DNA of 18,101 nt, taken from contig WGCB01000795.1 in the NCBI GenBank assembly GCA_015494005.1, positions 1 to 18,101 on the forward strand, written 5' to 3'. The position numbers and the translations under genes are program-made. Of the stretch, positions 1 to 8,948 are shown one piece after another. The notes below the pieces were generated by a model. The model saw nothing but the letters and a program-made list of their open reading frames with translations, did no database searches and was not told the origin of the DNA. Position 1 is the first letter of the stretch, and each line of letters begins with the position of its first letter. This DNA is from Caldilineaceae bacterium. GTDB lineage: Bacteria > Chloroflexota > Anaerolineae > Caldilineales > Caldilineaceae.

Positions 1-2
1 GT

Positions 3-29
3 TTCCGGGAAGCTTGGAGCTCCCCGGAA
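3..29 (-). terminator. Possible terminator hairpin after aceA
   Basis: A 7-bp inverted repeat (TTCCGGG at 3-9, CCCGGAA at 23-29) begins 11 bases beyond the aceA stop codon in the direction of minus-strand transcription. Its place fits an end-of-operon terminator. The bases that would show a U-tract lie outside the window, so the call stays tentative. Confidence 0.3.
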
Positions 30-39
30 GCTGGGTAGG

Positions 40-1329
40 CTAGTGGAACTGCTCCGCCTCGGTGGAGCCGGCCAGGGCGCCAGTGGAGGCCTCGCCCCCG
101 GTGATGGTCATGAGCACCTGGTCGAAGTAGCCCGCGCCCACCTCCTGCTGGTGCTTGGTGGCCGTGTAGCCCAGGGATTCCGCCGCGAACTCCCGCTCCT
201 GGAGCTCCACGTAGGCGGGCATGCCCTCCTGGGCGTAGCGGCGGGCCAGGTCAAAGGTGTAGTAGTTGATCAGGTGCCAGCCGGCCAGGGTGATGAACTG
301 GAACTTGTAGCCCATGGCCCCCAGCTCGTCCTGGAACTTGGCGATGGTGGCGTCGTCCAGGTGGCGCTTCCAGTTGAAGGAGGGCGAGCAGTTGTAGGCC
401 AGCATCTTGTCCGGGTATTCCCGCTTGATGGCCTCCGCGAACTGCCGGGCCTCCTCCAGATCCGGCACCTTCGTCTCGCACCAGACCAGGTCCGCGTAGG
501 GGGCGTAGGCCAGGGCCCGGCTGATGGCCGCCTCCATGCCGTTGCGCACCACGTAGTAGCCCTCGCTGGTCCGCTCCCCGGTGATGAAGGGCCGGTCTCG
601 CTCGTCGATGTCGCTGGTGAGCAGGGTGGCGTCCAGGGAGTCGGTGCGAGCGATGAGGATGGAGGGCACGCCCAGGACGTCCGCGGCCAGGCGGGCGGCC
701 TTCAGGGTGTTGATGAACTGGGAGGTGGGCACCAGGACCTTGCCCCCCATGTGGCCACACTTCTTGGCCGCGGCCAGCTGATCCTCGAAGTGGACGCCAG
801 CCGCGCCGGCCTCCACCATGCCTTTCATGAGCTCGAAGGCGTTCAGGGGGCCGCCGAAGCCAGCCTCTGCGTCAGCCACGATGGGCACGTACCAGTCCGA
901 ACCATCCTTGCCCTGGAGGCGGCTGATGTGGTCCGCCCGCATGAGCGCGTTGTTCAGGCGCATGACCACCGCGGGCACGCTGTCCGCGGGGTAGAGGCTC
1001 TGGTCCGGGTAGGTGTGGGCCGCGGAGTTGGCGTCGGCCGCGGTCTGCCAGCCGCTCAGGTAGATGGCCTTGAGCCCGGCCCGGACCATCTGCACGGCCT
1101 GGGCGCCGGTCAGGGCGCCGAAGGTGCGCACGTAGGGCTCGGTCTGGAGCATCTGCCAGAGCTTGCGGGAGCCGTTCAGGGCTAGGCTGTTCTCCAGAGG
1201 GATGGAGGTGCGCAGGAGCACCACCTCCTCCGGGGAGTAGTCCCGGCGGACGCCCTTCCAGCGAGGGTCCGTGGCCCACTCTTTGGCCAGGGCTTCGGCC
1301 TGCTCTTTGAATGTGCCGTTCATGTTCAT
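40..1329 (-). CDS. aceA: Isocitrate lyase
   Basis: Isocitrate lyase splits isocitrate into glyoxylate and succinate, the first step of the glyoxylate shunt, in the cytoplasm. The 429-residue protein is close to the usual length of about 430. It carries the catalytic motif KKCGHMGG (residues 189-196, catalytic Cys191) and the metal-binding stretch [10 protein letters not shown] (151-160). NCSPSFNW further on is also typical of the family. The ATG at 1329 is preceded by AAGGAG at good spacing; a second ATG two codons later is possible. It lies 104 bases downstream of malate synthase on the same strand, with no terminator between them. The two are therefore probably co-transcribed and share control at the aceB leader. 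The gap is filled by a heptamer repeat array. Confidence 0.97.
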   Translation of the reverse strand: MNMNGTFKEQAEALAKEWATDPRWKGVRRDYSPEEVVLLRTSIPLENSLALNGSRKLWQMLQTEPYVRTFGALTGAQAVQMVRAGLKAIYLSGWQTAADANSAAHTYPDQSLYPADSVPAVVMRLNNALMRADHISRLQGKDGSDWYVPIVADAEAGFGGPLNAFELMKGMVEAGAAGVHFEDQLAAAKKCGHMGGKVLVPTSQFINTLKAARLAADVLGVPSILIARTDSLDATLLTSDIDERDRPFITGERTSEGYYVVRNGMEAAISRALAYAPYADLVWCETKVPDLEEARQFAEAIKREYPDKMLAYNCSPSFNWKRHLDDATIAKFQDELGAMGYKFQFITLAGWHLINYYTFDLARRYAQEGMPAYVELQEREFAAESLGYTATKHQQEVGAGYFDQVLMTITGGEASTGALAGSTEAEQFH

Positions 1330-1342
1330 GGGTTTCTCCTTC

Positions 1343-1428
1343 GGGTACAGGGTGCGGGAGACGGGATTCGGGAAACGGGATTCGGAATTCAGGATTCAGG
1401 ATACGGGATTTGGGAGATGGGATTCGGC
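1343..1428. repeat. Degenerate heptamer tandem array between aceB and aceA
   Basis: Twelve consecutive units start with GGG or a one-base variant (GGA, AGG) at 1343, 1350, 1356, 1363, 1370, 1377, 1384, 1391, 1398, 1405, 1412 and 1419. All steps are 7 except one of 6. Typical units are GGGATTC, GGGAAAC and AGGATTC. The array fills most of the intergenic gap and stops short of the aceA ribosome binding site. Arrays of related style occur at other gene boundaries in this window. Confidence 0.85.
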
Positions 1429-1433
1429 GGAGC

Positions 1434-3038
<1,605 letters not shown>

Positions 3039-3072
3039 AGCATCCTCCTTTCTCAGACGGGGAACCGAAAAC

Positions 3073-3099
3073 AAAAAGACCCTTCCGGTTGGAAGGGTC
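3073..3099 (-). terminator. Rho-independent terminator in the aceB leader
   Basis: On the minus strand a perfect 9-bp stem GACCCTTCC/GGAAGGGTC with a 4-base loop (AACC) is followed at once by TTTTTGTTTT. It ends about 24 bases before the aceB ribosome binding site. No convincing long gene ends upstream of it, so it would stop transcripts heading into aceB. This is the arrangement of an attenuator. Confidence 0.8.
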
Positions 3100-3179
3100 A
3101 AACACAACGAGTTGGGCGGCGCAGCGTCACCCATCCCCTCCAACCAGGCAGGATCGATCCCCGGTAGCTGCGCCTACCG
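3087..3179 (-). promoter_or_regulatory. Putative transcription attenuator upstream of aceB
   Basis: Four helices can be drawn in the leader RNA. P1 is a 6-bp stem, 3174-3179 with 3162-3167. P2 is an 8-bp stem, 3167-3174 with 3118-3125, and competes with P1. P3 is an 11-bp helix, 3135-3145 with 3087-3097, containing one G-U pair. P4 is the terminator stem, 3091-3099 with 3078-3086. P3 takes up most of the 5' arm and the loop of P4, so it is an antiterminator. The order P1/P2/P3/P4 mirrors amino-acid operon attenuators, with a Leu/Ile/Val-rich short ORF running through P1 into P3. The pairings are seen directly; regulation is inferred. Confidence 0.6.
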
Positions 3180-3213
3180 AGCTGATCACGGCGATGAGGT
3201 AGAGGGCGTCCAT
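3127..3213 (-). CDS. Putative 28-residue leader peptide of the aceB attenuator
   Basis: The short ORF begins [18 protein letters not shown] and ends CLVGGDG before a TGA at 3129-3127. Eight of 28 codons are Leu, Ile or Val, and six of them fall in codons 4-13. That is where a stalled ribosome would cover the P1/P2 arms and leave P3 free to form. A ribosome reaching the stop codon would cover the 5' arm of P3 (codons 23-27) and so favour the terminator. The weakness is the start: no clear Shine-Dalgarno precedes the ATG at 3213, and the frame stays open upstream with other ATG codons. The peptide is therefore plausible but unproven. Confidence 0.45.
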   Translation of the reverse strand: MDALYLIAVISSVGAATGDRSCLVGGDG

Positions 3214-3319
3214 GCGGTTGGACGTCCGGGCGGTGTGGGAGTTGGGCAAGCTGGGCATGGATGGGTGTCTTGCAGGAAAGGGCCGAAGCCGACCGGCGCA
3301 CAGACTGGTCATGCGCAGG

Positions 3320-3346
3320 AACGAGGCGAAATTCGCCTTCGTTATA
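3320..3346 (-). promoter_or_regulatory. Possible aceB promoter with an overlapping palindrome
   Basis: On the minus strand TATAAC (3346-3341) resembles a -10 box. No good -35 box lies 16-19 bases upstream, so an activator may be needed. From 3343 to 3320, directly over the expected start point, lies an inverted repeat AACGA-a-GGCGAA-t-TTCGCC-TCGTT, with 11 paired positions and a one-base bulge. It could be an operator or a 5' hairpin on the leader RNA. Confidence 0.35.
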
Positions 3347-3359
3347 CTCTGGGTAGGTT

Positions 3360-3720
3360 CTGAGGCTGTTGCTGCTGGGTCACGGGGTTGCGGTGCGAGG
3401 TGCAACGATGATCTCGGCTCCTGGTCAGTCCATAGACCGAGAACGGCCCCATTATCCTACACCTGATTCCTCCGGGGCAAATTCTTCCCCGGTCGGATGC
3501 AAAGCCCACAGCTTACGCCCCCATGACCGGGAAAGGCGGGGCGAATGGCCTAGGGGATCCAAGCTAGGACCCGGAAAATGGTCTAGGTCGCTTCCCTGTC
3601 CGGAAAAAAGCCTGGGCCATGCCCGGCCACTTGGCGGAGTTCCGAGGACCAGACACGGAACAAAAAGCGCCACCACCCCTCATTTCACCGCCATCCAGCC
3701 GCCGAAATAGTACCAAGGGG
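3360..3720. other. Gene-free stretch with a possible structured RNA
   Basis: No convincing gene is present. On the plus strand 3472-3531 can form either CCGGGG(3472-3477)/CCCCGG(3487-3492) or a longer hairpin CCCGGTC(3488-3494)/GACCGGG(3525-3531). The two share one arm and exclude each other. Inside is GGATGCAAAGCC (3495-3506), which recalls the GCAAAGCC core of c-di-GMP-I (GEMM) riboswitches; GGGGCAAA occurs at 3474-3481. The helix expected between these two motifs in that family is not convincing here, and the nearest plus-strand gene starts almost 500 bases away. I record it as a candidate structured element only. Confidence 0.25.
3604..3627 (-). terminator. Orphan terminator-like hairpin
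   Basis: On the minus strand a stem GCC-GGGC / GCCC-(A)-GGC with a 3-base loop ATG is followed by six T residues (3609-3604). No recognisable gene ends upstream. It could end a small RNA transcribed from about 3780, where only weak promoter-like sequence is visible, or it could guard the aceB promoter from read-through. Confidence 0.45.
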
Positions 3721-3920
3721 CCATTGAGCATTGGCCTGCTATCGGGGATAGTAATATCCAGAATAGTGTATTAACGCATTTTGGCGTACGTGCAAACCAG
3801 TGAGCGTTCACGTGACTTGGCGGAAGGCCATATGGGGGGTCGTAAAGGAGGTGGGCCTGGGGAACTACGACATTCACGCAAAATTCTGTTGGATTTCTAA
3901 TGAGTTTCCAATAAATACCG

Positions 3921-3950
3921 TTTAACTATTTCTGTGATTCTAGGTACAAT
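3921..3950 (+). promoter_or_regulatory. Promoter of the response regulator gene
   Basis: TACAAT at 3945-3950 is a good -10 box. TTTAAC at 3921-3926 is a weak -35 box with an 18-base spacer. The start point would be near 3957, about 50 bases before the ATG at 4007. The surrounding 200 bases are markedly more A/T-rich than the rest of the window. Confidence 0.5.
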
Positions 3951-3961
3951 CATTGCTAGAA
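3938..3961. promoter_or_regulatory. Palindrome enclosing the -10 box of the response regulator promoter
   Basis: TTCTAG (3938-3943) and CTAGAA (3956-3961) form perfect 6-bp arms with a 12-base spacer. The spacer contains the TACAAT box, and the right arm covers the expected start point. Position and symmetry suit a repressor or autoregulatory site. No protein can be assigned to it. Confidence 0.4.
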
Positions 3962-4006
3962 ATTGTGGCGATTGCAACAGGCAAGACCACGGGAGAGAGA
4001 ACAACC

Positions 4007-4702
4007 ATGACAATGCTTCGAAAGACCCGAGTTTTCTTAGCCGACGACCACGTGCTGGTGCGGCAGGGAATGCGCTCCCTCCTGGAGATGGAGGATGACA
4101 TCCAGATCGTCGGCGAAGCCAGCAACGGCCAGGACGCCATCGAGGCCATCCAGCGCGGTCCCCGCCCCCATGTGGTCCTCATGGACATCCACATGCCGGT
4201 GATGACGGGTATCGACGCCACCCGGCGCCTGAAGGCCATCATGCCCGACGTGCTGATCATCGGCCTCACCGCCTCCGAGGACGACGACACCCTGGCCGAG
4301 ATGATCAAGGCCGGCGCCAGCTCCTATGTGCTGAAGTCCGCCGCTGCCAGCGACCTGGTCAAGACCATCCGGGCCCTGCGCAACGACCGGGAGGCCGCGG
4401 ACGTCCAGATGCCTCCCCGAATGAACCGCTTCAACCACCGCAACACCTACGCTGGGCCGGAACCGGCCATGAGCGAGAAGCGCAACATCCACCAGCGGCT
4501 GACCCGCCGGGAGATGGACGTGATGAAGGCCCTGCTCCAGGGCTACAGCAACAAGGAGATCGCTCGGGAGCTGGTCATCTCCGAGCGGACCGTCCAGACC
4601 CATCTGAGCAACATTTTCAGCAAGATGGACGTGAACAGCCGCACCGAGGCCGTGCTGGTTGCCTTGCGGGATGGTTGGGTCACCCAGCAGACGTCCATGT
4701 GA
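4007..4702 (+). CDS. NarL/LuxR-family response regulator
   Basis: This is a 231-residue two-component response regulator, a cytoplasmic DNA-binding transcription factor switched by phosphorylation. The N-terminal receiver domain (about residues 7-125) has the acidic pair Asp13/Asp14, the phospho-acceptor Asp60 in VVLMDIHMP, Thr88 and Lys110, so all key residues are present. A linker (about 125-165) joins it to a C-terminal LuxR-type helix-turn-helix (RLTRREMDVMKALLQGYSNK and following residues, with ELVISERTVQTHL). I chose the ATG at 4007; GGGAGAG lies about 10 bases upstream, and an ATG two codons later is possible. No sensor kinase is adjacent, so the regulator is an orphan in this window and its signal is unknown. 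It converges on sucCD and has its own promoter. Confidence 0.92.
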   Translation: MTMLRKTRVFLADDHVLVRQGMRSLLEMEDDIQIVGEASNGQDAIEAIQRGPRPHVVLMDIHMPVMTGIDATRRLKAIMPDVLIIGLTASEDDDTLAEMIKAGASSYVLKSAAASDLVKTIRALRNDREAADVQMPPRMNRFNHRNTYAGPEPAMSEKRNIHQRLTRREMDVMKALLQGYSNKEIARELVISERTVQTHLSNIFSKMDVNSRTEAVLVALRDGWVTQQTSM

Positions 4703-4792
4703 TGATTCCCCCGATCTCACATCGCGCTGGCCTGGCCATTTGAGCCTGCCCCGAAGTGCTTGAAGACGTGCCCCAACAAAAAGATCGAAAAA

Positions 4793-4818
4793 GGCCCTCG
4801 ACGACTCGAGGGCCTTTT
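4793..4818. terminator. Bidirectional terminator between the response regulator and sucD
   Basis: A perfect 9-bp stem GGCCCTCGA/TCGAGGGCC (4793-4801, 4806-4814) with a 4-base loop has TTTT after it on the plus strand. On the minus strand it is followed by TTTTTCGATCTTTTTG. It lies between two convergent genes and can end both transcripts. Confidence 0.9.
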
Positions 4819-4858
4819 CCATTTCCATCTGTCAGGGACCGCCCGTTGCTCGGGCCGA

Positions 4859-5724
<866 letters not shown>

Positions 5725-5728
<4 letters not shown>

Positions 5729-6867
5729 GCCAACTCTCCTTTGGCGGCTGCAACGGCTTTCTGGGCCGCTTCGGCCAGGCTGGTGGCGGTGATCATGTTG
5801 GCCTGGGCCAGAAGGCGGCGTCCTTCCTCTTCGTTCGTCCCCACCAGGCGAACCACGAAGGGCACCCGCACATCCAGGGTGCTGGTGGCCTCCAGGATGC
5901 CCCGGGCCACCTCGTCGCAGCGGGTGATCCCGCCGAAGATGTTGATGAGCACGGCCTTCACCCGCTCGTCCGAGAGGATGATGCGCAGGGCTGCGGCCAC
6001 CTTGTCTGCCTGGGCCCCGCCGCCGATGTCCAGGAAGTTGGCCGGCTCGCCTCCGTAGAGTTTGACGATGTCCATGGTGGCCATGGCCAGGCCCGCGCCG
6101 TTGACCATGCAGCCGATCTCTCCATCCAAGTGGATGTAGGTCAGGCCGTAGCGCCGGGCCTCCCGCTCGTACTCGTCCTCGTCGTCCGGATCCCGCATCT
6201 CCGCCAGGTCCGGGTGGCGGAAGAGGGCGCTGTCGTCCAGGACGATCTTGCCATCCACGGCCAGGAGCTTGCCCTCGCCGTTGATGACCAGGGGGTTGAT
6301 CTCGGCCAGGCTGGCGTCCGTGCCCACGTAGGCGTTGTAGAGCCCCTTGGCGATCTTCACGAAGGCCTTCACGTGCTCCTTGGGCAGGCCGATGCCGTAG
6401 GCCAGGTTGCGGGCCTGGTAGTCCTTCAGCCCCAGGAAGGGGTGCACGTGGACCTTGACGATCTTCTCCGGTGTCTTGGCCGCCACCTCTTCGATCTCCA
6501 CGCCACCCTCGCTGCTGGCCATGATGGCCACCCGCCGGGCCGCCCGGTCCAGGACCGCGCCCAGGTAGATCTCGGAGCGGATGTCCGCGGCCTCGTCCAC
6601 CAGGACCTTCTTGACCCGCAGGCCCTTGATCTCCATGCCCAGGATCTGGGCTGCCACCTGCTCCGCCTCGTCGGGCGTCTTGGCCAGCTTGATGCCCCCG
6701 GCTTTGCCTCGGCCCCCCACCAGCACCTGGCTCTTGATCACCACCGGCTTGCCCAACCGCACCGCGATGTCCCGGGCCTCAGCCGGTGTGGTGGCCACCT
6801 CGCCCCGAGGGATGGGGATCCCGTACTTGGCGAAGATGCGCTTGGATTGATACTCATGTAGCTTCAA
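5725..6867 (-). CDS. sucC: Succinyl-CoA synthetase, beta subunit
   Basis: This is the beta subunit of succinyl-CoA ligase, which binds the nucleotide in an ATP-grasp fold and carries most of the succinate site. The reading frame is open to 6957, but the family start [15 protein letters not shown] begins at a TTG at 6867. AAGGAGG lies 6 bases before that codon, so TTG is the start and the protein has 380 residues, close to the usual 388. Visible signatures are [19 protein letters not shown] (ATP-grasp), [18 protein letters not shown] and [16 protein letters not shown] in the C-terminal ligase domain. sucD follows with a 4-base overlap. A consensus promoter lies about 180 bases upstream, and the leader between them can form competing hairpins. 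Confidence 0.96.
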
Positions 6868-6926
6868 ATTGCGCCTCCTTGACTGGATGGCCCATGCCCC
6901 CGGGCCGGTAGACGCCGGGGCAGGCC

Positions 6927-6972
6927 GTGGCTCTGTCCGAACCCCTCGGAGCCACACTAGGCGCTCGGACAG
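6927..6972 (-). promoter_or_regulatory. Mutually exclusive hairpins in the sucC leader
   Basis: In the minus-strand RNA, an 8-bp helix (6965-6972 with 6933-6940, CTGTCCGA/TCGGACAG) and a 7-bp helix (6949-6955 with 6927-6933, GTGGCTC/GAGCCAC) interleave and share one base. With no spacer between their 3' arms they cannot both form fully, so the leader can switch. Neither is followed by a U-tract. A further pairing, TGCCCC with GGGGCA, lies closer to the sucC ribosome binding site. No known riboswitch class was recognised. Confidence 0.4.
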
Positions 6973-7051
6973 TTTAGTGGAAAATCAGGCTGGAAAGTTG
7001 CTTGAGAAATCCGCAGGAATCCGGCAAAAGAATTTGTTCGGAACTATACGG

Positions 7052-7081
7052 ATTATAGTGCGGCGCAGGAGGAAAAGACAA
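7052..7081 (-). promoter_or_regulatory. sucCD promoter
   Basis: On the minus strand TTGTCT (7081-7076) and a perfect TATAAT (7057-7052) are 18 bases apart. The start point would be near 7045, where a short palindrome GTTCGGAAC (7036-7044) lies. The leader to the sucC TTG is about 178 bases. Confidence 0.75.
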
Positions 7082-7118
7082 ATGCCAGGGCGTTCGAAAA
7101 GCGCTCCCAGCCCCCACG

Positions 7119-7149
7119 AAAAAGCAGCTCACCCGGCTAGGTGAGCTGC
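7119..7149 (-). terminator. Terminator of the ROK/ABC operon
   Basis: A perfect 10-bp stem GCAGCTCACC/GGTGAGCTGC (7140-7149 with 7124-7133) with a 6-base loop is followed by TTTTT on the minus strand. The stop codon of the last gene (7139-7137) lies in the loop. It separates the ten-gene operon from the sucCD promoter. Confidence 0.92.
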
Positions 7150-7883
7150 CCGTTCATCTCCTGGATGAAGGCCTGCATGCGTTGGAAATGGGAGCCCTTC
7201 CAGTAGATCTGCCCGCACTGCTGACAGCGGAAGAACTCGTGGTAGTAGCGCCGAGTCTTGGGCTCCAGCTGGGCCAGGATGGCCTCCTTGGCCACCGGCT
7301 CCAGCAGGCCGTTGCAGCGCAGACACCGGTGGAAGGGCGCGATGGCCCCGCCCAGGTCGAAGCGCCGCAGCACCTCCAGCAGCTGCTCTCGGGAGCGCAG
7401 GGAGCGCAGGCAGTAGCCGTGGATCACCTCCCGGCGCTTGAGCAGGCCCCGATCCCGGGTGAGGAGGATGCGCCGCTCCTGGCTGGCGATGCGGGCCAGC
7501 TCCTCGTCGTCGTAGTCGTTGCGGTAGAGGACGTCGAAGCCCAGCATGCGCAGGTAGCTGGCCAGCTTGCCCAGGTGCGCGTCCAGGACGAAGCGGGGCG
7601 GGGACGGGGGCTCCGGGCTGGCGCGGCTCCAGGAGGGGATGTCCAGGGAGTGAAAACGGGGGTAGACGGCGATGCGATCCCCGTCCTGGACCAGGTAGTC
7701 GAAGCCCACCGGCTGGCCGTTGGCCAGGATCAGCTCCACCTCCGGGTGGGGCACGCCCAGGGACTCGACCCGATCCTTGACCGTGGCGTCGCCGTTGAAG
7801 CGATGGCGGAAGGCCCGCTGGCGCAGGCCCGGGGGCAGGAAGTCGTTCAGTTCGGCGTAGAAACGGAAGGTCGCCGTGGGCAT
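7137..7883 (-). CDS. Mut7-C RNase-like protein with N-terminal beta-grasp domain
   Basis: This 248-residue protein joins two domains. Residues 1-80 resemble the ubiquitin/MoaD-like Ub-Mut7C fold, with LILANGQPVGFDYLVQDGDR and IAVYP matching the usual end of that fold but no C-terminal Gly-Gly. Residues about 97-245 are a Mut7-C domain, a PIN-related putative RNase. Acidic residues lie at Asp101 (FVLDAHLGKLASYLRMLGFD), Asp124-126 and Asp144. A zinc ribbon is formed by Cys187/Cys190 and Cys220/Cys223. The true activity is unknown even for characterised relatives as far as I know. The ATG at 7883 lacks a clear ribosome binding site and lies 15 bases after the rhodanese stop, which suggests coupled translation. 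It is the last gene of the operon. Confidence 0.85.
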   Translation of the reverse strand: MPTATFRFYAELNDFLPPGLRQRAFRHRFNGDATVKDRVESLGVPHPEVELILANGQPVGFDYLVQDGDRIAVYPRFHSLDIPSWSRASPEPPSPPRFVLDAHLGKLASYLRMLGFDVLYRNDYDDEELARIASQERRILLTRDRGLLKRREVIHGYCLRSLRSREQLLEVLRRFDLGGAIAPFHRCLRCNGLLEPVAKEAILAQLEPKTRRYYHEFFRCQQCGQIYWKGSHFQRMQAFIQEMNGQLT

Positions 7884-7898
7884 GGCTGGGTCACGCCG

Positions 7899-8291
7899 TC
7901 AGCAGCCGCAGACGATCACCTGGCCTGGGCTGGCCTTGGCTCCCTCCGTGGCGTAGCCGTCCCGCTTCCACCAGTCCAGCCCACCCATGAGCTCCTTGAC
8001 CCGAAAGCCCAGGCGCGCCATGTTCAGGGCCCCCTTGGTGGAGGCGTTGCAGCCAATGCCATCGCAGTAGGTGACGTAGAGGGCGGAGCGGTCCAGGTGG
8101 GCGGTGGTCTCCGGCGTCATGGTGCGGTGAGGGATGTTCACCGCACCGGGGATGTGCTCCAGGGCGAAGGCCTCGGGAGCCCGGGCATCGATGACCACCA
8201 CGTTCTCCCCTTGGCGGAGGGACTCGCTCAGGTCCCAGGAATCGGTCTCGTACTCGAGCTTCTGCTGGTAGAACGCGACTTGGCTGTTCAT
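7899..8291 (-). CDS. Rhodanese-like domain protein
   Basis: A single-domain rhodanese of 130 residues, probably a cytoplasmic sulfur transferase. VVVIDARAPEAFALEHIPGA (31-50) is the CH2A-like region, and YVTYCDGIGCNAS (73-85) is the active-site loop with Cys76 and Cys81. LMGGLDWWKRDGY is the conserved end of the fold. Two further cysteines close the protein (VCGC), which is unusual and could hold a metal or pass on sulfur. I chose the ATG at 8291, preceded by AGGAGG 11 bases away; the frame is open to 8375. It follows the AhpD-like gene after about 90 bases and lies just before a protein with a beta-grasp domain, the fold of sulfur carriers. Confidence 0.88.
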   Translation of the reverse strand: MNSQVAFYQQKLEYETDSWDLSESLRQGENVVVIDARAPEAFALEHIPGAVNIPHRTMTPETTAHLDRSALYVTYCDGIGCNASTKGALNMARLGFRVKELMGGLDWWKRDGYATEGAKASPGQVIVCGC

Positions 8292-8379
8292 GGACGGGAT
8301 TGCCTCCTGGTTGGATAGGGTACCTGCGACACAGCCAGGGCAGAGCGCCGGCGATCCGGCCGACCGCCCCGGCATCGGA

Positions 8380-8946
8380 CTATTCTACCCCACCTGGGAG
8401 CAATGGCACAACTCCGTTTTCCAGGTCGATGCGCAAGGCGTCGTTCAGCCGGTTGAAGAAGTTGGCCAGGCCGATGCGCACCGTCAGCTCCACCAGCTGG
8501 GCCGGATCGAAGGCAGCCTGCAGCTCCTGGAAGAGGACATCGGGCACCCGGCGGGCATCCAGGGTCATCTGCCGGGCATAGGCCATGACCAGCTTCTCCC
8601 GCGGGCTGAAGTGGGGGCTCTCCCCGATGCGCCCGGCCTCCAGGTCGGCCAGGGCCTGCTCCGGGACGCCGAACTGCTGGGCCAGGGGCGTGTGGTGGCT
8701 GACGCAGTAGACGCAGCGGTTCAGATGGCTGACCGTGAGGACCGCCAGCTCGATGAGCCGCCGCTCCACCCGGCTCTCTTCCTGGAACCCCAGGTAGAGG
8801 GTGACCAGGTCCCGGGCGATGCGAGGGTGATGGGCCAGGGTGCGGATCTGGTTCATGAACTGGGGCAGGCGCTCCTGGGCCTCCTGGATCAGGGGCGCCA
8901 GGGAGGGATCCACCGCGTCGAGGGGCAGGGGATCGAGGCGGGCCAT
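8380..8946 (-). CDS. AhpD-like / carboxymuconolactone decarboxylase-family protein
   Basis: A 188-residue alpha-helical protein of the AhpD/CMD superfamily. It shows the peroxidase-type signature Glu66 ... Cys78-x-x-Cys81-x3-His85 (LIELAVLTVSHLNRCVYCV, then SHH). This predicts a redox-active disulfide, so peroxide or alkylhydroperoxide reduction is likelier than decarboxylation. The ATG at 8946 follows the stop codon of the argininosuccinate-lyase-like gene by 2 bases, with GGAGG inside that gene, so the two are tightly coupled. Its job in a sugar-type operon is unclear; it may detoxify a by-product or act on a pathway intermediate. Confidence 0.88.
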   Translation of the reverse strand: MARLDPLPLDAVDPSLAPLIQEAQERLPQFMNQIRTLAHHPRIARDLVTLYLGFQEESRVERRLIELAVLTVSHLNRCVYCVSHHTPLAQQFGVPEQALADLEAGRIGESPHFSPREKLVMAYARQMTLDARRVPDVLFQELQAAFDPAQLVELTVRIGLANFFNRLNDALRIDLENGVVPLLPGGVE

Positions 8947-8948
8947 GG

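Noticed and set aside
3039..3143. An upstream TTG start for malate synthase at 3143
   Set aside because: It would place the terminator hairpin and the ribosome binding site inside the coding region and add 35 residues with no family match; the GTG at 3038 has an ideal AGGAGG.
3472..3531. A firm call of a c-di-GMP-I riboswitch
   Set aside because: Only the short GGCAAA and GATGCAAAGCC motifs match; the helix between them and the docking tetraloop are not seen, and no gene follows closely.
3680..3877. Minus-strand frame of 65 codons beginning MNVVVPQAHLLYDPPYG
   Set aside because: No ribosome binding site, no recognisable family, and it lies in A/T-rich regulatory DNA.
3845..3925. Perfect Shine-Dalgarno-like AAAGGAGGTG on the plus strand followed by a short open frame
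   Set aside because: No ATG, GTG or TTG at a usable distance; only a CTG would start a 22-codon frame. Kept as chance unless transcription is shown.
6927..6972. The two sucC leader helices as an H-type pseudoknot
   Set aside because: The two 3' arms touch with no linker to span the 8-bp stem, so both cannot form together; they are alternatives.
7088..7109. Short inverted repeat GGGCG...CGCTCCC upstream of the sucC -35 box
   Set aside because: Needs a bulge and has no clear relation to promoter or terminator; treated as chance.
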